Shown here: one piece after another, positions 36,637-46,789 of the stretch
Position numbering within the stretch: position 1 is the first letter of the stretch
Layout of the letters: every line of letters begins with the position of its first letter
Assembly: GCA_963921825.1 (NCBI GenBank)
Contig: OY997592.1
Span: forward strand, 26,019,730-26,083,729
Length of the DNA: 64,000 nucleotides
DNA from: Erodium maritimum
Taxonomy: Eukaryota > Streptophyta > Magnoliopsida > Geraniales > Geraniaceae
Direction of reading: 5' to 3'
Program-made: the position numbers and the translations under genes
The notes under the pieces: model-generated
Told to the model about the DNA's origin: nothing
The model's input: only the letters and a program-made list of their open reading frames with translations
The model's database searches: none

Positions 36637-36927
36637 ATGATGCCCGCTTTGTCCTTCCTAAAGATTTGTGGTTGCGAGGCTTATGTGAAACATTTGGTTT
36701 CGACTAAGCTCGAACCAAGATCTGAGATATGCACCTTCGTGTGGTATCCCAAAGCAACAAGGGGATACTATTTCTACAATCCCAGTGAGAACATGGTGTT
36801 CGTCGCTTGGGGTGGGGTCTTTATGGAAAAAAAAGTTTTGTTTCCAAAGACGTCATTGGGAGGACTGTGCATCTCGAAGAAATTCAGGATGGTACAGATC
36901 TGTCTAAACCAATTAGCAACCCTGTAG
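36637..36927 (+). pseudogene. copia integrase C-terminal region (C1)
   Basis: The frame reads LSFLKICGCEAYVKHL, STKLEPRSEICTFVWYP, then GYYFYNPSENMVFVA, all standard for the segment between copia integrase and reverse transcriptase. It is separated from the core by a damaged stretch (36459-36636). Confidence 0.85.
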
Positions 36928-36995
36928 AAAGGAGCCAGAGATTGTCGTAGAGTAAGAACCAATTCCTGTTACAATTCCGGAAGGTCCAAGGCGAT

Positions 36996-37983
36996 TTGAA
37001 AGGATCAATCTTCCACCTCCAAGATATGGTATCCGGAGGTGACAATGAAGTCATGGTGGATCACGATGATCCAGCCACCTTTCAGGAAGTCGTGGATGGG
37101 CCCAACTCCGAGTTATGGCTGGGAGCCATGAGGGAGGAAATGCAATCCATGTCGGACAACCGAGTCTGGGAACCGGTTGATCCCATCAATGGTGTGAGGA
37201 CCATAGGATGCAAATGGATCTTCAAGGTGAAGATGGACATGGACGGCAACCCTTTGACCTACAAAGCTCAACTGGTGGCGAAAGGTTATAGGCAGATCCA
37301 ATGGATTGACTATGAGGAAACCTTCTCCTTAGTGGCTATGGTCAAAATCAATCCAAATTCTTCTTGACATAACTGCGTATCATAATTACGAGATATGGCA
37401 AGTGGATGTCAAAACCGCTTTCCTAAATGGAAATTTGACTGAGTACGTTTGTATGTCTCGGCCCAAAGGTTTTGACGATCCGAAGAATAAAGGAAAGATT
37501 TATAAGTTGTTGAAATCCATTTATGGATTGAAACGAACTTCTCGGAGTTGGATCCTTCGTTTTGATGAAGCTGTAATTGGATTTGGCTTAATCAAGAACG
37601 AGGATGAATCTTGCGTTTATAAGAAGGCTAGTGGGAGCAATATTACCTTTCTGGTTCTCATTGAAAACGACATCCCAACCTTGCACGAGACTAAAGCTTG
37701 GTTGAGGAAGTGTTTTTCAATAAAGGACTTAGGCGATGCTTCTCATATCTTAAGGATTAAGATATGTAGAGATCGCACCAAGAGGGTCTTGGATTTAAGT
37801 CAGGGAACCTATGTGAACAAGGCATTGAGTAGGTTCTTAATGCTCGATTCAAAGAAAGGACTCTTACCCACTAGTCATGGCATTCATCTCACCAAGACTC
37901 AGTGTCCTAAGACACCTGATGAGCTGAAAAGGATGATGAGAATCCTATGCGCCTGGGGGCAGGATCGATCATATATGCCATGA
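36996..37983 (+). pseudogene. copia reverse transcriptase (C1) lacking the YVDD box
   Basis: Two frames (36996-37367, 37402-37983) read the copia reverse transcriptase: WLGAMREEMQSM, GCKWIFKVKMDMDG, DVKTAFLNGNLTEYVCM with the first catalytic Asp, KSIYGLKRTSRSW and FSIKDLGDASHILRIKI. The catalytic YVDD box should lie between FLVL and the GNDIP stretch; here the sequence runs FLVLIENDIPTL, so YVDD and a few neighbours are missing. A one-base-type shift near 37360 separates the two frames. Confidence 0.93.
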
Positions 37984-38089
37984 CATGTATGAGACCAGAC
38001 GTCTCGTAAGCCTTATGTTGTACCAGTAGACATCATTCTAACCCGGGGGAAAGATGATGTTGAACTAGTCGTCGAAGGATGAGTAGACG

Positions 38090-38420
38090 CTAGTTTTCCA
38101 AGACAAATCCAGATGACTTTAGAAGTCAATCAGGATATGTGTTTACGCTGAATGGTAGAGCTTTAGCTGGGAAAGCGTAAAGCAAGATACCATTGCCGAA
38201 TCTACGACAGAGGCCAAGTACATGGATGCTGCAGAGGCAGCTAAGGAGGCTATGTGGATTTGGAAATTCATGGCAGGACTGGGTGTAATTAAAAACCCAT
38301 CCAGTCCGGTGAATCCATTCTGCGACAACACAAGGGCCATTGCGCAAGCTAAAAGCCTAGATCGCATAACAAATCCAAACATGTACTGCGGCGTATCCAC
38401 CTCATCAGATAAATACTGAA
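38090..38420 (+). pseudogene. copia RNase H remnant (C1)
   Basis: The frame at 38222-38419 reads MDAAEAAKEAMWIWKFMAGL and FCDNTRAIAQAK, matching the EAAKEAVWxxKF and CDNxxAIAxAK strands of copia RNase H. The upstream half (SxQDTIAxSTTEAEY) is visible only in other frames, so it is shifted. Confidence 0.85.
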
Positions 38421-38552
38421 CTGAGGTGAAGTGAAGATAACCGATATTGCAACAGATGATAACATAGCCAACCCTTTGACTAAGGCAGTGTCACTGCCTG
38501 AACATGTTAGACATGTAAAGTCGATGGGGACATATTGGAGTTTAGATTGGAA

Positions 38553-38570
38553 CTAGGGCAAGTGGGAGAT
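38553..38570 (+). other. polypurine tract region of C1
   Basis: TAGGGCAAGTGGGAGAT precedes the 3' LTR start at 38571. The AAGTGGGAGA form is the usual copia plus-strand primer. Confidence 0.9.
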
Positions 38571-40258
38571 TGTTAGTCTTAGTGCCCGTAGTTCAATCCT
38601 AAATGTCCAAATGTATATATCATCGTTAGCAATAAAATTAAAGCGGCTTTATATTACTTATGTGTTGGAGTAATATATCGATGTGTGCTCTGATCTATGC
38701 CCACCATGCGAATAGAACCATAGATCGAGATAGATCACACTCGATGGGTCCCTAGTCAACAAAGCTTCACTAGAAGCGACTAGTATGAAAGATGGCTCTT
38801 TATGGCTTACGTTCTGTTAGTCATTGGAATGGGATTCCGGAGTCTGATCATAGATATCATGTGGGACATGATATTGGACGACCCACCCTGAATATGTGCC
38901 ATAGATTAAGTCATGAACATATTCAGTGTTGTAGCTTGTCATGTATCCTTAGACCAAGGAGTCTTTGTGATCGCTATGTAGTCAACAACTGAGTTTGACC
39001 TGAGCCTAACGTTGTCCGTAACAGGGCTTCCATAATGGCCAGGATTGGCTTGGGGACGGGCTACATGAGTGACACGAAAGACGGCTAAGGGATTTATCCC
39101 TCATACTAAGGTATGGGAAAGATATCGGTTCTCGGCCACTTGATCGAGAGTGACTGGAAGAATAGCATGGCCATGCACATGATACTGGGTATCATATCTT
39201 CAGTCATCTCACATATCAAGGAACGGTGATTGAGAATAATAAGGATGACGGCTCTATGCCTTATCTCAATCAGGATATCGGAGATAAAAGGATAATGACA
39301 GGGACGACGGAAAGGTTAGAATCGACAGGGTCGATTCGTTATGTAGTGTCAGGCAATACTAAAGTCTCGTTAGTTGCCACTTAAATAGGATCAAGTAAAA
39401 TGAGATTTTACGTTGATCTATTGACATGCATAAACCTAAGGGTCACACCGGAGGATGAAACTCATTGACACATTTATGGAGAATGGCCAAAAGGGAGTTG
39501 TCTCGGGACATGACCAAAACTGGGTTTTGGGTCATGTGCCCGTAAGTGAATAGGACTTTACGGATCGAGACAAGGCTTGGAGTCTTGGGATTGATCGCGT
39601 CGGATAATGTTGGACATTTCCGGTATGGAAGGCATGGAGGCGATGAGCGAATCACGGGACCTCGTTGGAAATGGTCACGGGCCATGTTCCAAGAGGCCCA
39701 TGAAAGGCCCATGCAACCAAGGCCCATGGAACTAATTAATCAAGTCTTGATTAATTAGTACTAAGTAAGCAAGACAAGGATTAAGGTGTTGGTGATTCAC
39801 CACCTAACCCAATCTTGTCTTGCCATACTTTGTCCTATTTACACCTTACTTGACACCATACTTGTCCCATGCCTTTAGTTGGACAAGTATGGGTTTTGTT
39901 ATGTTTAAGTCATCTTTTTTCAACATAACAAACACTAGACAAGAATAGGAAACACATTTTCTCTCCCTCTTCCATGGCCATTTCGGGTTTGGCTAGTTTC
40001 CACCTCCATGTTTGTGTTCTTGAGTCCTCAAAGAGAAGAACTACGTGGCTTTGATTCCCAAGTGGATACGTAGGCGTCTTGGAGACTCAAGCCAATCATT
40101 CGTTAACCGGTGTTCTTGTTTTGGTAAGAACTAGTGCTGAATTTTTCTCTTGTTAATCCATTCTTTGTTAGTTGTTTCATGGTTTTAATTGTCTCTTGGT
40201 TTTCATTGATTTTCCGCTGCGAGTTGGTTCATCTCCAACCCTACCTTGAGACCCAACA
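38571..40258 (+). repeat. 3' LTR of C1
   Basis: 1,688 bp, same length as the 5' LTR and identical wherever compared, followed by the CTTTG duplication at 40259-40263. Confidence 0.97.
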
Positions 40259-40263
40259 CTTTG

Positions 40264-41555
40264 CTCCTCTAACTTGCGTCCACGTTCTTCCTTCTTTCCT
40301 AGCTTGGTCCCACGGTCTTGGACCACAAAAGACCACAAATTAGTTCCTCCAACGAAGTGCTCTTCTCCCCACAATATCCAACAATACTCAGAAATGGACC
40401 AAAGGTTTGAAGAGGTGATGTGGGAATCAAATTGAGCTAAAAGGAAGGGTTTTGGGCTCTGGGGGTCTGATACGGAATGTGACCCATTCAATGCCACTCA
40501 GAGGGCCGGAATGTGGCACGTTCTGTGCCACTCGGAGGGCCGGAATGTGGCACGTTCCGTGCCACTCAGAGGGCCGGAATGTGACCCGTTCTGTTCCACT
40601 CAGAGGGCCGGAATGTGGCACGTTCTGTTCCACTCAGAGGGCCGGAATGTGACACTCTCCATACCACGTTCCGTATCAAACCTGACCAGTTTCTTCCCCT
40701 TTCTTCCCCAACTCGAGTTTCACGAACATCACCATAAAACCCCCATTTCAAAGTCCTCTCAACTCCAATATGTTCATCCTAATTTACCCAACATCAACAC
40801 CCTCAATGGGGTCATCAAAACTTCAACCAAAATACAATCCAAACATCCTACTTCACTACTTCTCCAAGCAACACCCACAAAGCAAGTTCTTCAACTTTTA
40901 AGCCAAAACCCACAAAACCCATAGATTGGAAGTGGATGAAATGGAGGGTTAAGAGTATCCTTACCTCTAGGGAGATGAGATGAAGAAGATGAAATGAAAA
41001 TGGAGCCAAAAGGACCAAGAACAAGCTCCAAAATCCAAGCTTTCTTCTCTATCTTCTTCCTCAAGAAATGAGCTCTCCTCCTCCTCTCTCCTAGTCAATT
41101 TCGGCTGCACCAACAAGGAATGAGCTGAATTGTTGCTCCCTTTCCTTTAAATGACCTAAAATGTCAATTTACTCAAAAGCCCTTAAGGTCTTATCCCTTT
41201 AAAGGTAAGTTAGGAGGGTATGAGGGTCATTTGAAGTCCCATTTTCATCCTCCAAGCCAAGCATGACAAGTGTCATGTGTGGTCACTCCCACTCAATTAA
41301 TTTCCAGCTTTCCAAGATTTTATCGGAAGACAACCGATATAAAGCCCAAGTTTGACCGACGGTTGACTTTAACAATATTACAGTCAAACTGAAGGAAACG
41401 GCCCAACTAAGCTAACCGTGAAGTTGGATAAGCTTTTTGGGCCCCGGAAAGGTCCCGAGTGACTTCCCGAGTCATCGGTTGACTTTTCCAGCCGAAAGTC
41501 AAACTAAGTGAGGATTCACCGGTTCTACCGGGATCGACCGGGGGCGGGTCTTACA
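40264..41555 (-). repeat. 3' LTR of T2, proximal piece
   Basis: It continues the LTR beyond C1 and ends GGGGGCGGGTCTTACA. It aligns with 47890-49109. It carries the 34-bp tandem array at 40501-40670. Confidence 0.92.
40501..40670. repeat. 34-bp hairpin-forming tandem array, five units
   Basis: Units start with GAGGGCCGGAATG at 40501, 40535, 40569, 40603 and 40637, each 34 bp apart. Most units contain GTGGCACGTTCCGTGCCAC or a close variant, a dyad with 8-bp arms and a 3-base centre. The partner LTR has four units (48105-48240). Confidence 0.9.
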
Positions 41556-41579
41556 ATCTACCCCCCTTAAAAGAATTTC
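41556..41579 (-). other. polypurine tract region of T2
   Basis: ATCTACCCCCCTTAAAAGAA is the inverse of the TTCTTTTAAGGGGGGTAGAT tract and directly abuts the 3' LTR. TTCCTCGAAATT follows, the inverse of the conserved AATTTCGAGGA context. Confidence 0.9.
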
Positions 41580-41604
41580 TTCCTCGAAATTAAAAACAAG
41601 TAAC

Positions 41605-42000
41605 TCAGTGGTCGAACAGGTGGGGATACTTCACGCAGATCTCATCCCTGCACTCCCAAGTGGACCCTGCTCCTCGGTGTCTCCACGGTACTAAAACCAA
41701 CGGAATCGTCTTGTTCCGCAGGACCTTCTCCTTTGTACCCAAGATCTTGACTGGCTGCTCCTCATATGTGACATCATCCGCTACCTCGATGTCTGACCAC
41801 TTAATAATGTGGGAAGAATCTGTCGTGCACTTCCGCAATTGGGACATGTGGAAAACGTTATGCACGTTCCCGATCTGCGGTGGCAACGCTAATCGATAAG
41901 CTACGGCTCCAATCCGATCCAAGATCGCAAATGTTCGATAAACTGCGGGGCCAACTTGCCTCCGTCGTTGTCGATCCGCTAAGGCCCCTCTTAGGCTCAC
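41605..42000 (-). pseudogene. gypsy integrase tail with chromodomain-type end (T2)
   Basis: The 131-residue frame reads YRLALPPQIGNVHNVFHMSQ, the end of gypsy integrase (YxLxLPxxxxxxHxVFHVSxLRK). EEQPVKILGTKEKVLRNKTI and GSTWECRDEICVKYPHLF follow, the pattern of the chromodomain-like tail of chromoviruses (VxxxVLRNK...WEx...Yxxl F). Chromoviruses use it to target chromatin. It is the best preserved coding piece of T2 and supports the chromovirus call for the group. No open frame connects it to an integrase core. Confidence 0.9.
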
Positions 42001-45000
42001 TCTCAGAGATATCTGATCCCGCGATGAAACTCAGTAGGCCCGCGCCTTTCGTCTGTGTAACTCTTCTGTGGGCTCTACTCGGTCTTTAACCGTTTTCCGC
42101 ATTTACTCGACCTTTACCAACTCGTGCTTCACTAGTTCATGCTAGTTACTCAAAAAGCCATACTTGGAGGTGATCAACAGCCTTTCTCCACAGTTCGCAG
42201 TTTTGACAAGCAACCATAACTCAAGAACCACTGAGGTACCCAACACGTCAAAGAACACTCAAATCGTTAAGGAATACCGGAGGACGGTATAAAACATCCT
42301 ATACCGGAATCCTACCTCGATATAGACGTCGTACTGAAAAACTCTATAACGGTCTGGATACTCTATATCGGAATCTCCCGTCGGTTATCGTGTCGAAACA
42401 CCTCGCAATGCGAACTGAAGTAGGAACTTACACGTAGACATAACCACTCAGTTTCCTTCTTAGTAACTTTTACAGGGACAACTTACCCAGAAATCCAATA
42501 TTCGTCATGCTAAGACCAACCACAAACGATTACCCGATCAAGTAAAACGTAACAACCACTACCTCAAGACAAAGGATCTCATGATCATTGCACGGTCCGG
42601 AACAACCATCCGATTTACCACATCCGATGGACCAATAACGCGCAACTCAAAGGGTAAATCGTACCCACCTCCGATACTGAGGAATGCCAGAAACGATCTT
42701 GGCAACCTCTAACAGACTCCAATTTTAGTGTAGACGGCGGACCGTCATCAATAACTTCGATGTAGATACCTTTTATCGTGATCCTCAACTGTACCGGTAT
42801 CACATCGGATAGAACGACTTCGGTTCTGACATGCCATACCGGGATCTTCCTTCGGTATGGTTGTCTTATCGGAAAACTTCGAAAATCGGACAAGGACGGA
42901 GCCATCCGAAGGTGTGACTCCTCAATTTCTCTTTAGTAACCGTCTCCCGAATAGTTCACACTAGAACTCCAAACAGGTCTTGTCACGACCTAACACACTC
43001 AAGACGAGCAAGCAACACACAAACGTGATCATCCAAACAAAGGTCCTCATAACCACTGCGGGGTTTGGAACAATCGCTCGTTTCATCACATCTCATGAAA
43101 AAGGTAGGTATACCTCCGCCAAGCAACGGGTATCGCGTACCGTCATATAGTCGAAGAGCGGCATGCCTCAAACATAACTTACTCAACACCTCCCGTCATG
43201 CTAAGTCTGGCATACGGTTGCGTCACACAACTAACCCCCACGAAACTCGTAACCACACTCCTCAACTCAGGATCCCACCACACTCACAAAGCATGGTCGA
43301 ACGAACCCACACCAACTGCAACCACATCAATTAACAGGTCATCACACACCCAGGGTAAACGATAAAGCACAAACGTGCCTCGCACACAGCCAACATCATG
43401 CACATCTATCACAACGGTTAAACCTGAACACGGTCCTCAACCTGGTACGGGTCAGTTACACATCATGTACCACAAACACAACTCGCGGTAAGCCAACCAC
43501 ATCTCACTGTGATCAATCGAAAAGGTTATCCAACTCGCGATATTTCTCTTGACATCAAACTAGTTCTCAACATCTGATCAACCACTTCACAAGTCATCTC
43601 ACCTGAATCATCATAACACGAGACAATGGTTCTCAAAACCGGTGCATGGTTCAGTACCACCATGAACTCTACCAACATTTAATTGGACGAACGACGTACA
43701 ACAACACGGACCAATAGAACCCCTCACTGGCACTTGGTCAAAAGTAGGAGTCCTTCAAGACACCAAAATTAAACGCACGAAATTACACTCGACTGCGAAC
43801 CACGATCCAAGATCGATTGCCCAAGTTCATCCCAACCGACGGTATTCCTTATACCGTTGACACCCGCTCACGAGTTACCAATCAAAACAACTTACAATCA
43901 AGTCCACCCAAGTCGCCCTTTAAGGAGTAATCAACCCGTACTGAGATCTCAATAAATTGAACGGTTCAGAAACCCGTGCGGTTCCTTTATTAGCTTCTTG
44001 ACAGAATAAAACCAACAACAGTTAGCTCTTAACCTTTACTATGCCCACGCATCGCACAAAAATCTGACCTACCATACAATTCCTCGCTTGGTGCCATCAT
44101 GTTACTGGCCTGAAAGTATGTGGTAGTCGCCCTCAACTATCAGTAGCTGGTATTTCAACGTGAGGTGTTCTCGCTTCTAGGACGTAACCCCATGGTTAAG
44201 CTTAGTCCTTCTGGGGATAACGTAAGAAACACACCTTCATTTAGTTCCTCACGTACGGCACACACTCGTGCAACCTTCTCTTGCTAACAAGGATGTGAAA
44301 CAACATCGTCTCGACGGTTCGAATCTTATAACTTAAATCTTGTAGCGGGGTTAGAAGAACTGGAGATTGCAACTACTGTGGGTATGGGTCCACCACGCTT
44401 CCGCTGCGCTACTCTGATCTTATCGTTGCTCGGTCATCTCCGGTGACCGGTTGGACCATTTACTGGTCAAGGCTGCGGCCTTTCACTGCTCGGCATTCGT
44501 CGCTGATGGCGCTCGATGAACGCTTGTTGTTTCAGGAATCGGTTCTTAAGATTCGATCCGCACTATCGGAGAAGAAAAGAACCTTAAATCTGACTAAGTT
44601 TGTTACTCCACTTCCCAACTCCCACTGATGCTAGTCGGTACTACCATACCTCTAATCGATGTGGTTAAAGTACCGGTAGGCTTAACAATGTTAAACTCGC
44701 TCGATCAATACGTCACCACGAATCAATACACCAGTGTAAAGCTCAAGTGTCAGCTGACACGAAATCCAAAATGTAATTGGTAACAAGTACTCTACGCGAT
44801 CACAAGATCGGTATCAAGTCCTCACTCGGCCCCGGTAATCATGTACGCTCGGCCCTACCGCATCGGAGGTCCTCCTCTCGATGGGATGAAAGAATTTACT
44901 ACTATGGCAGCATGTTCTCTTGTCGGCTCTCATAGGTCGACCTGTGGAACGGTTCATAGATCCATCGCTCAACTGGCATTCTCGGCCTAGACGTTCCAAC

Positions 45001-45400
45001 TGTTTGCGTAGGGGAAAACCATGCCACCGAGGCAGGTCCAACGGACGCTACTTCTCCAACCCATCGTGCCTCACTGGACTGGATCTGTGAATGGAAGGAT
45101 CCTGAGGTCCCCTGCCTCCACGGATTGCGACTCTCTGACGGCTTCAAGAAGCCTCTCGGCCTCGGCCTGGTCTTCCGCGCCTCGGCGGTTTCCCAACATG
45201 TCTCTCTAACGCTAGTGTTTGCTCCACTAGTGTTGAAACGTCCGCGGTTCTGAAGCAATGACTCAATCTGTGCCAAGAGAACTAAGTCCATTCTCAAATG
45301 CCTACGACGGCTCTTCTCGTTCGGCACCATCCCGGGTGCGAAGCGATACGGGGACATGAACCTCGCCTAATACCCATAGACGGTCACCCCTTTCTATCGC
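42001..45400 (-). pseudogene. collapsed pol region of T2
   Basis: Only landmarks survive: the inverse of 44090-44175 matches the late-integrase segment of T1 and T3, and the inverse of 44380-44420 matches their shared GATCAGAGTAGCGCAGCGG block. The distance between the two is about 250 bp where an intact element would have about 2 kb. 42001-44090 is non-coding; parts (43700-43960) match T3 at 18850-19160 in inverse. Open frames such as 42615-42905 are not recognised as protein domains. Confidence 0.7.
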
Positions 45401-45436
45401 AGATCAAAACTGCTGGCCTCGGTCATCTCGAATAGA

Positions 45437-46025
45437 TCAAAGGAAACACTGTCCCAAGGACAGACTGTTGAACGGTTGGAAGTCATTTCCAGATCTGGTT
45501 TGCACACGTTGCTTCCAGTATCGTGCTTCTCCCTCGGCTGGGGGGGGGGGGGTCGTGGAAAATATTCTCCAACGAGTATTCGAATACTCTAAACGTATTA
45601 AGGTTGTGGGTAATCCACTCCAACCATAATACAACTGTCCCGGGGTCTGAATTCCCGGAATAAATTGGTGTACTCAACTTATGAAGACCCTTGAGAGTGC
45701 TTGGGCCGTGTAACTATCCATCTGGCCTGGCATCTCGGTAGTGACTGCGTCGGCAGTAGGCACAGACTCTTGTGCCGGTGTTGTACTCTCATGCTGAGCG
45801 CATCTAACACTGCGCGAACCACCTCATCAATCGGGCCGCTTGAGTCGGCTCTGCGACTGGGGGAACTCTAGGTGATGACCCTACCGGTCTATCCCCAAAA
45901 CTCTGGTGCTCTGCGGAAGTAGCTCCCTGGGTGCTCACTGCCCCTGCCAGAACGATAGCTGGTATCTGGCTCTGCCCCACAACTTGATGGCTCTTGGTAC
46001 TCTCTAGGATATAAACACGTGACAT
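45437..46025 (-). pseudogene. gag remnant of T2
   Basis: The frame at 45483-45677 reads IYSGNSDPGTVVLWLEWITH, matching the conserved FxGxxDPxxAxxWLExI motif of gypsy gag and the T1 gag (VFTGEPDPEAAERWLEQI). The frame at 45804-46025 covers the preceding Ala/Gln-rich part. A run of 13 G at 45540-45552 and several stops lie in it. Confidence 0.75.
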
Positions 46026-46770
46026 CTCGCCAGCTCACTACCTTTAGCAACTATAGGTTCAAATCTCGGTTTAACCTAATCGGTTCGATTCACCAAAACA
46101 TGATGTTCTCGTGCGTCTCCACCGGATCCCACTTTGATCAAAAGTAAGTCGTAAAGTCATAAGTAACACTTATGTAGACAAGAGACCCGCACCTCGTGCA
46201 TCTCGCACAGAAAATAAAGGTTCGATCAAGTACAAGGACGTTCACGCGCGTCTCACAAGTCACCCAAGTTTACAGCTCTTAAGCTTAGTAGATATATATA
46301 CTCATATATAATAGCACACAAGTTCGCATCTCTATGTGTTTCACAACAACAACCAGCGATTTAGGCAATCAACCACCAACTCCCACAGGAGGGTTCCAAC
46401 TCAAGCACACCACACAAAGCACAAATCAACAGGTATACCCCTTGCTCGGGTATCCTTTCGCAAAGAGGGGTTTAGCACTTAACACAATTCAATTCAATAA
46501 TCACCCTTAACCTTTCCTTCCCTTCCATAGATTCCCACTTCTTAACTTCTACCCAAACATTTTCCATATCGATCTCATGTTTGTCCTAAAGATTTCATTT
46601 AGGACAAACATTAAGGTAACTCATGACTCATGTCGTTCCAACTCTCCGCGTCAATGTTTCCAAATCGCGTCACTGAGTATCACGACCCAGACTCCCTAAC
46701 TCTACCCACCTAATTGACTTCGGTCCGAGATTTGAAAACAAGTTCACTAAGACACGTGTTTCAAATGAAA

Positions 46771-46786
46771 CCAGGCTCTGATACCA
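46771..46786 (-). other. primer-binding site (initiator Met tRNA) of T2
   Basis: CCAGGCTCTGATACCA is the inverse of TGGTATCAGAGCCTGG and lies three bases inside the 5' LTR. The core match is perfect. Confidence 0.93.
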
Positions 46787-46789
46787 AAT

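Larger units (their letters stand above)
31799..40258 (+). mobile_element. Ty1/copia LTR retrotransposon C1, structurally complete but defective
   Basis: The two LTRs (31799-33486 and 38571-40258) are each 1,688 bp and look identical; encoded frames of 66, 94 and 70 residues recur unchanged in both. CTTTG flanks both sides (31794-31798 and 40259-40263). A Met-tRNA primer site follows the 5' LTR and a polypurine tract precedes the 3' LTR. The interior has a 1.5-kb leader, a short gag, and gag-pol remnants in copia order (protease, integrase, reverse transcriptase, RNase H). All enzyme motifs I could check are damaged. It is the youngest insertion in the nest. Confidence 0.95.
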
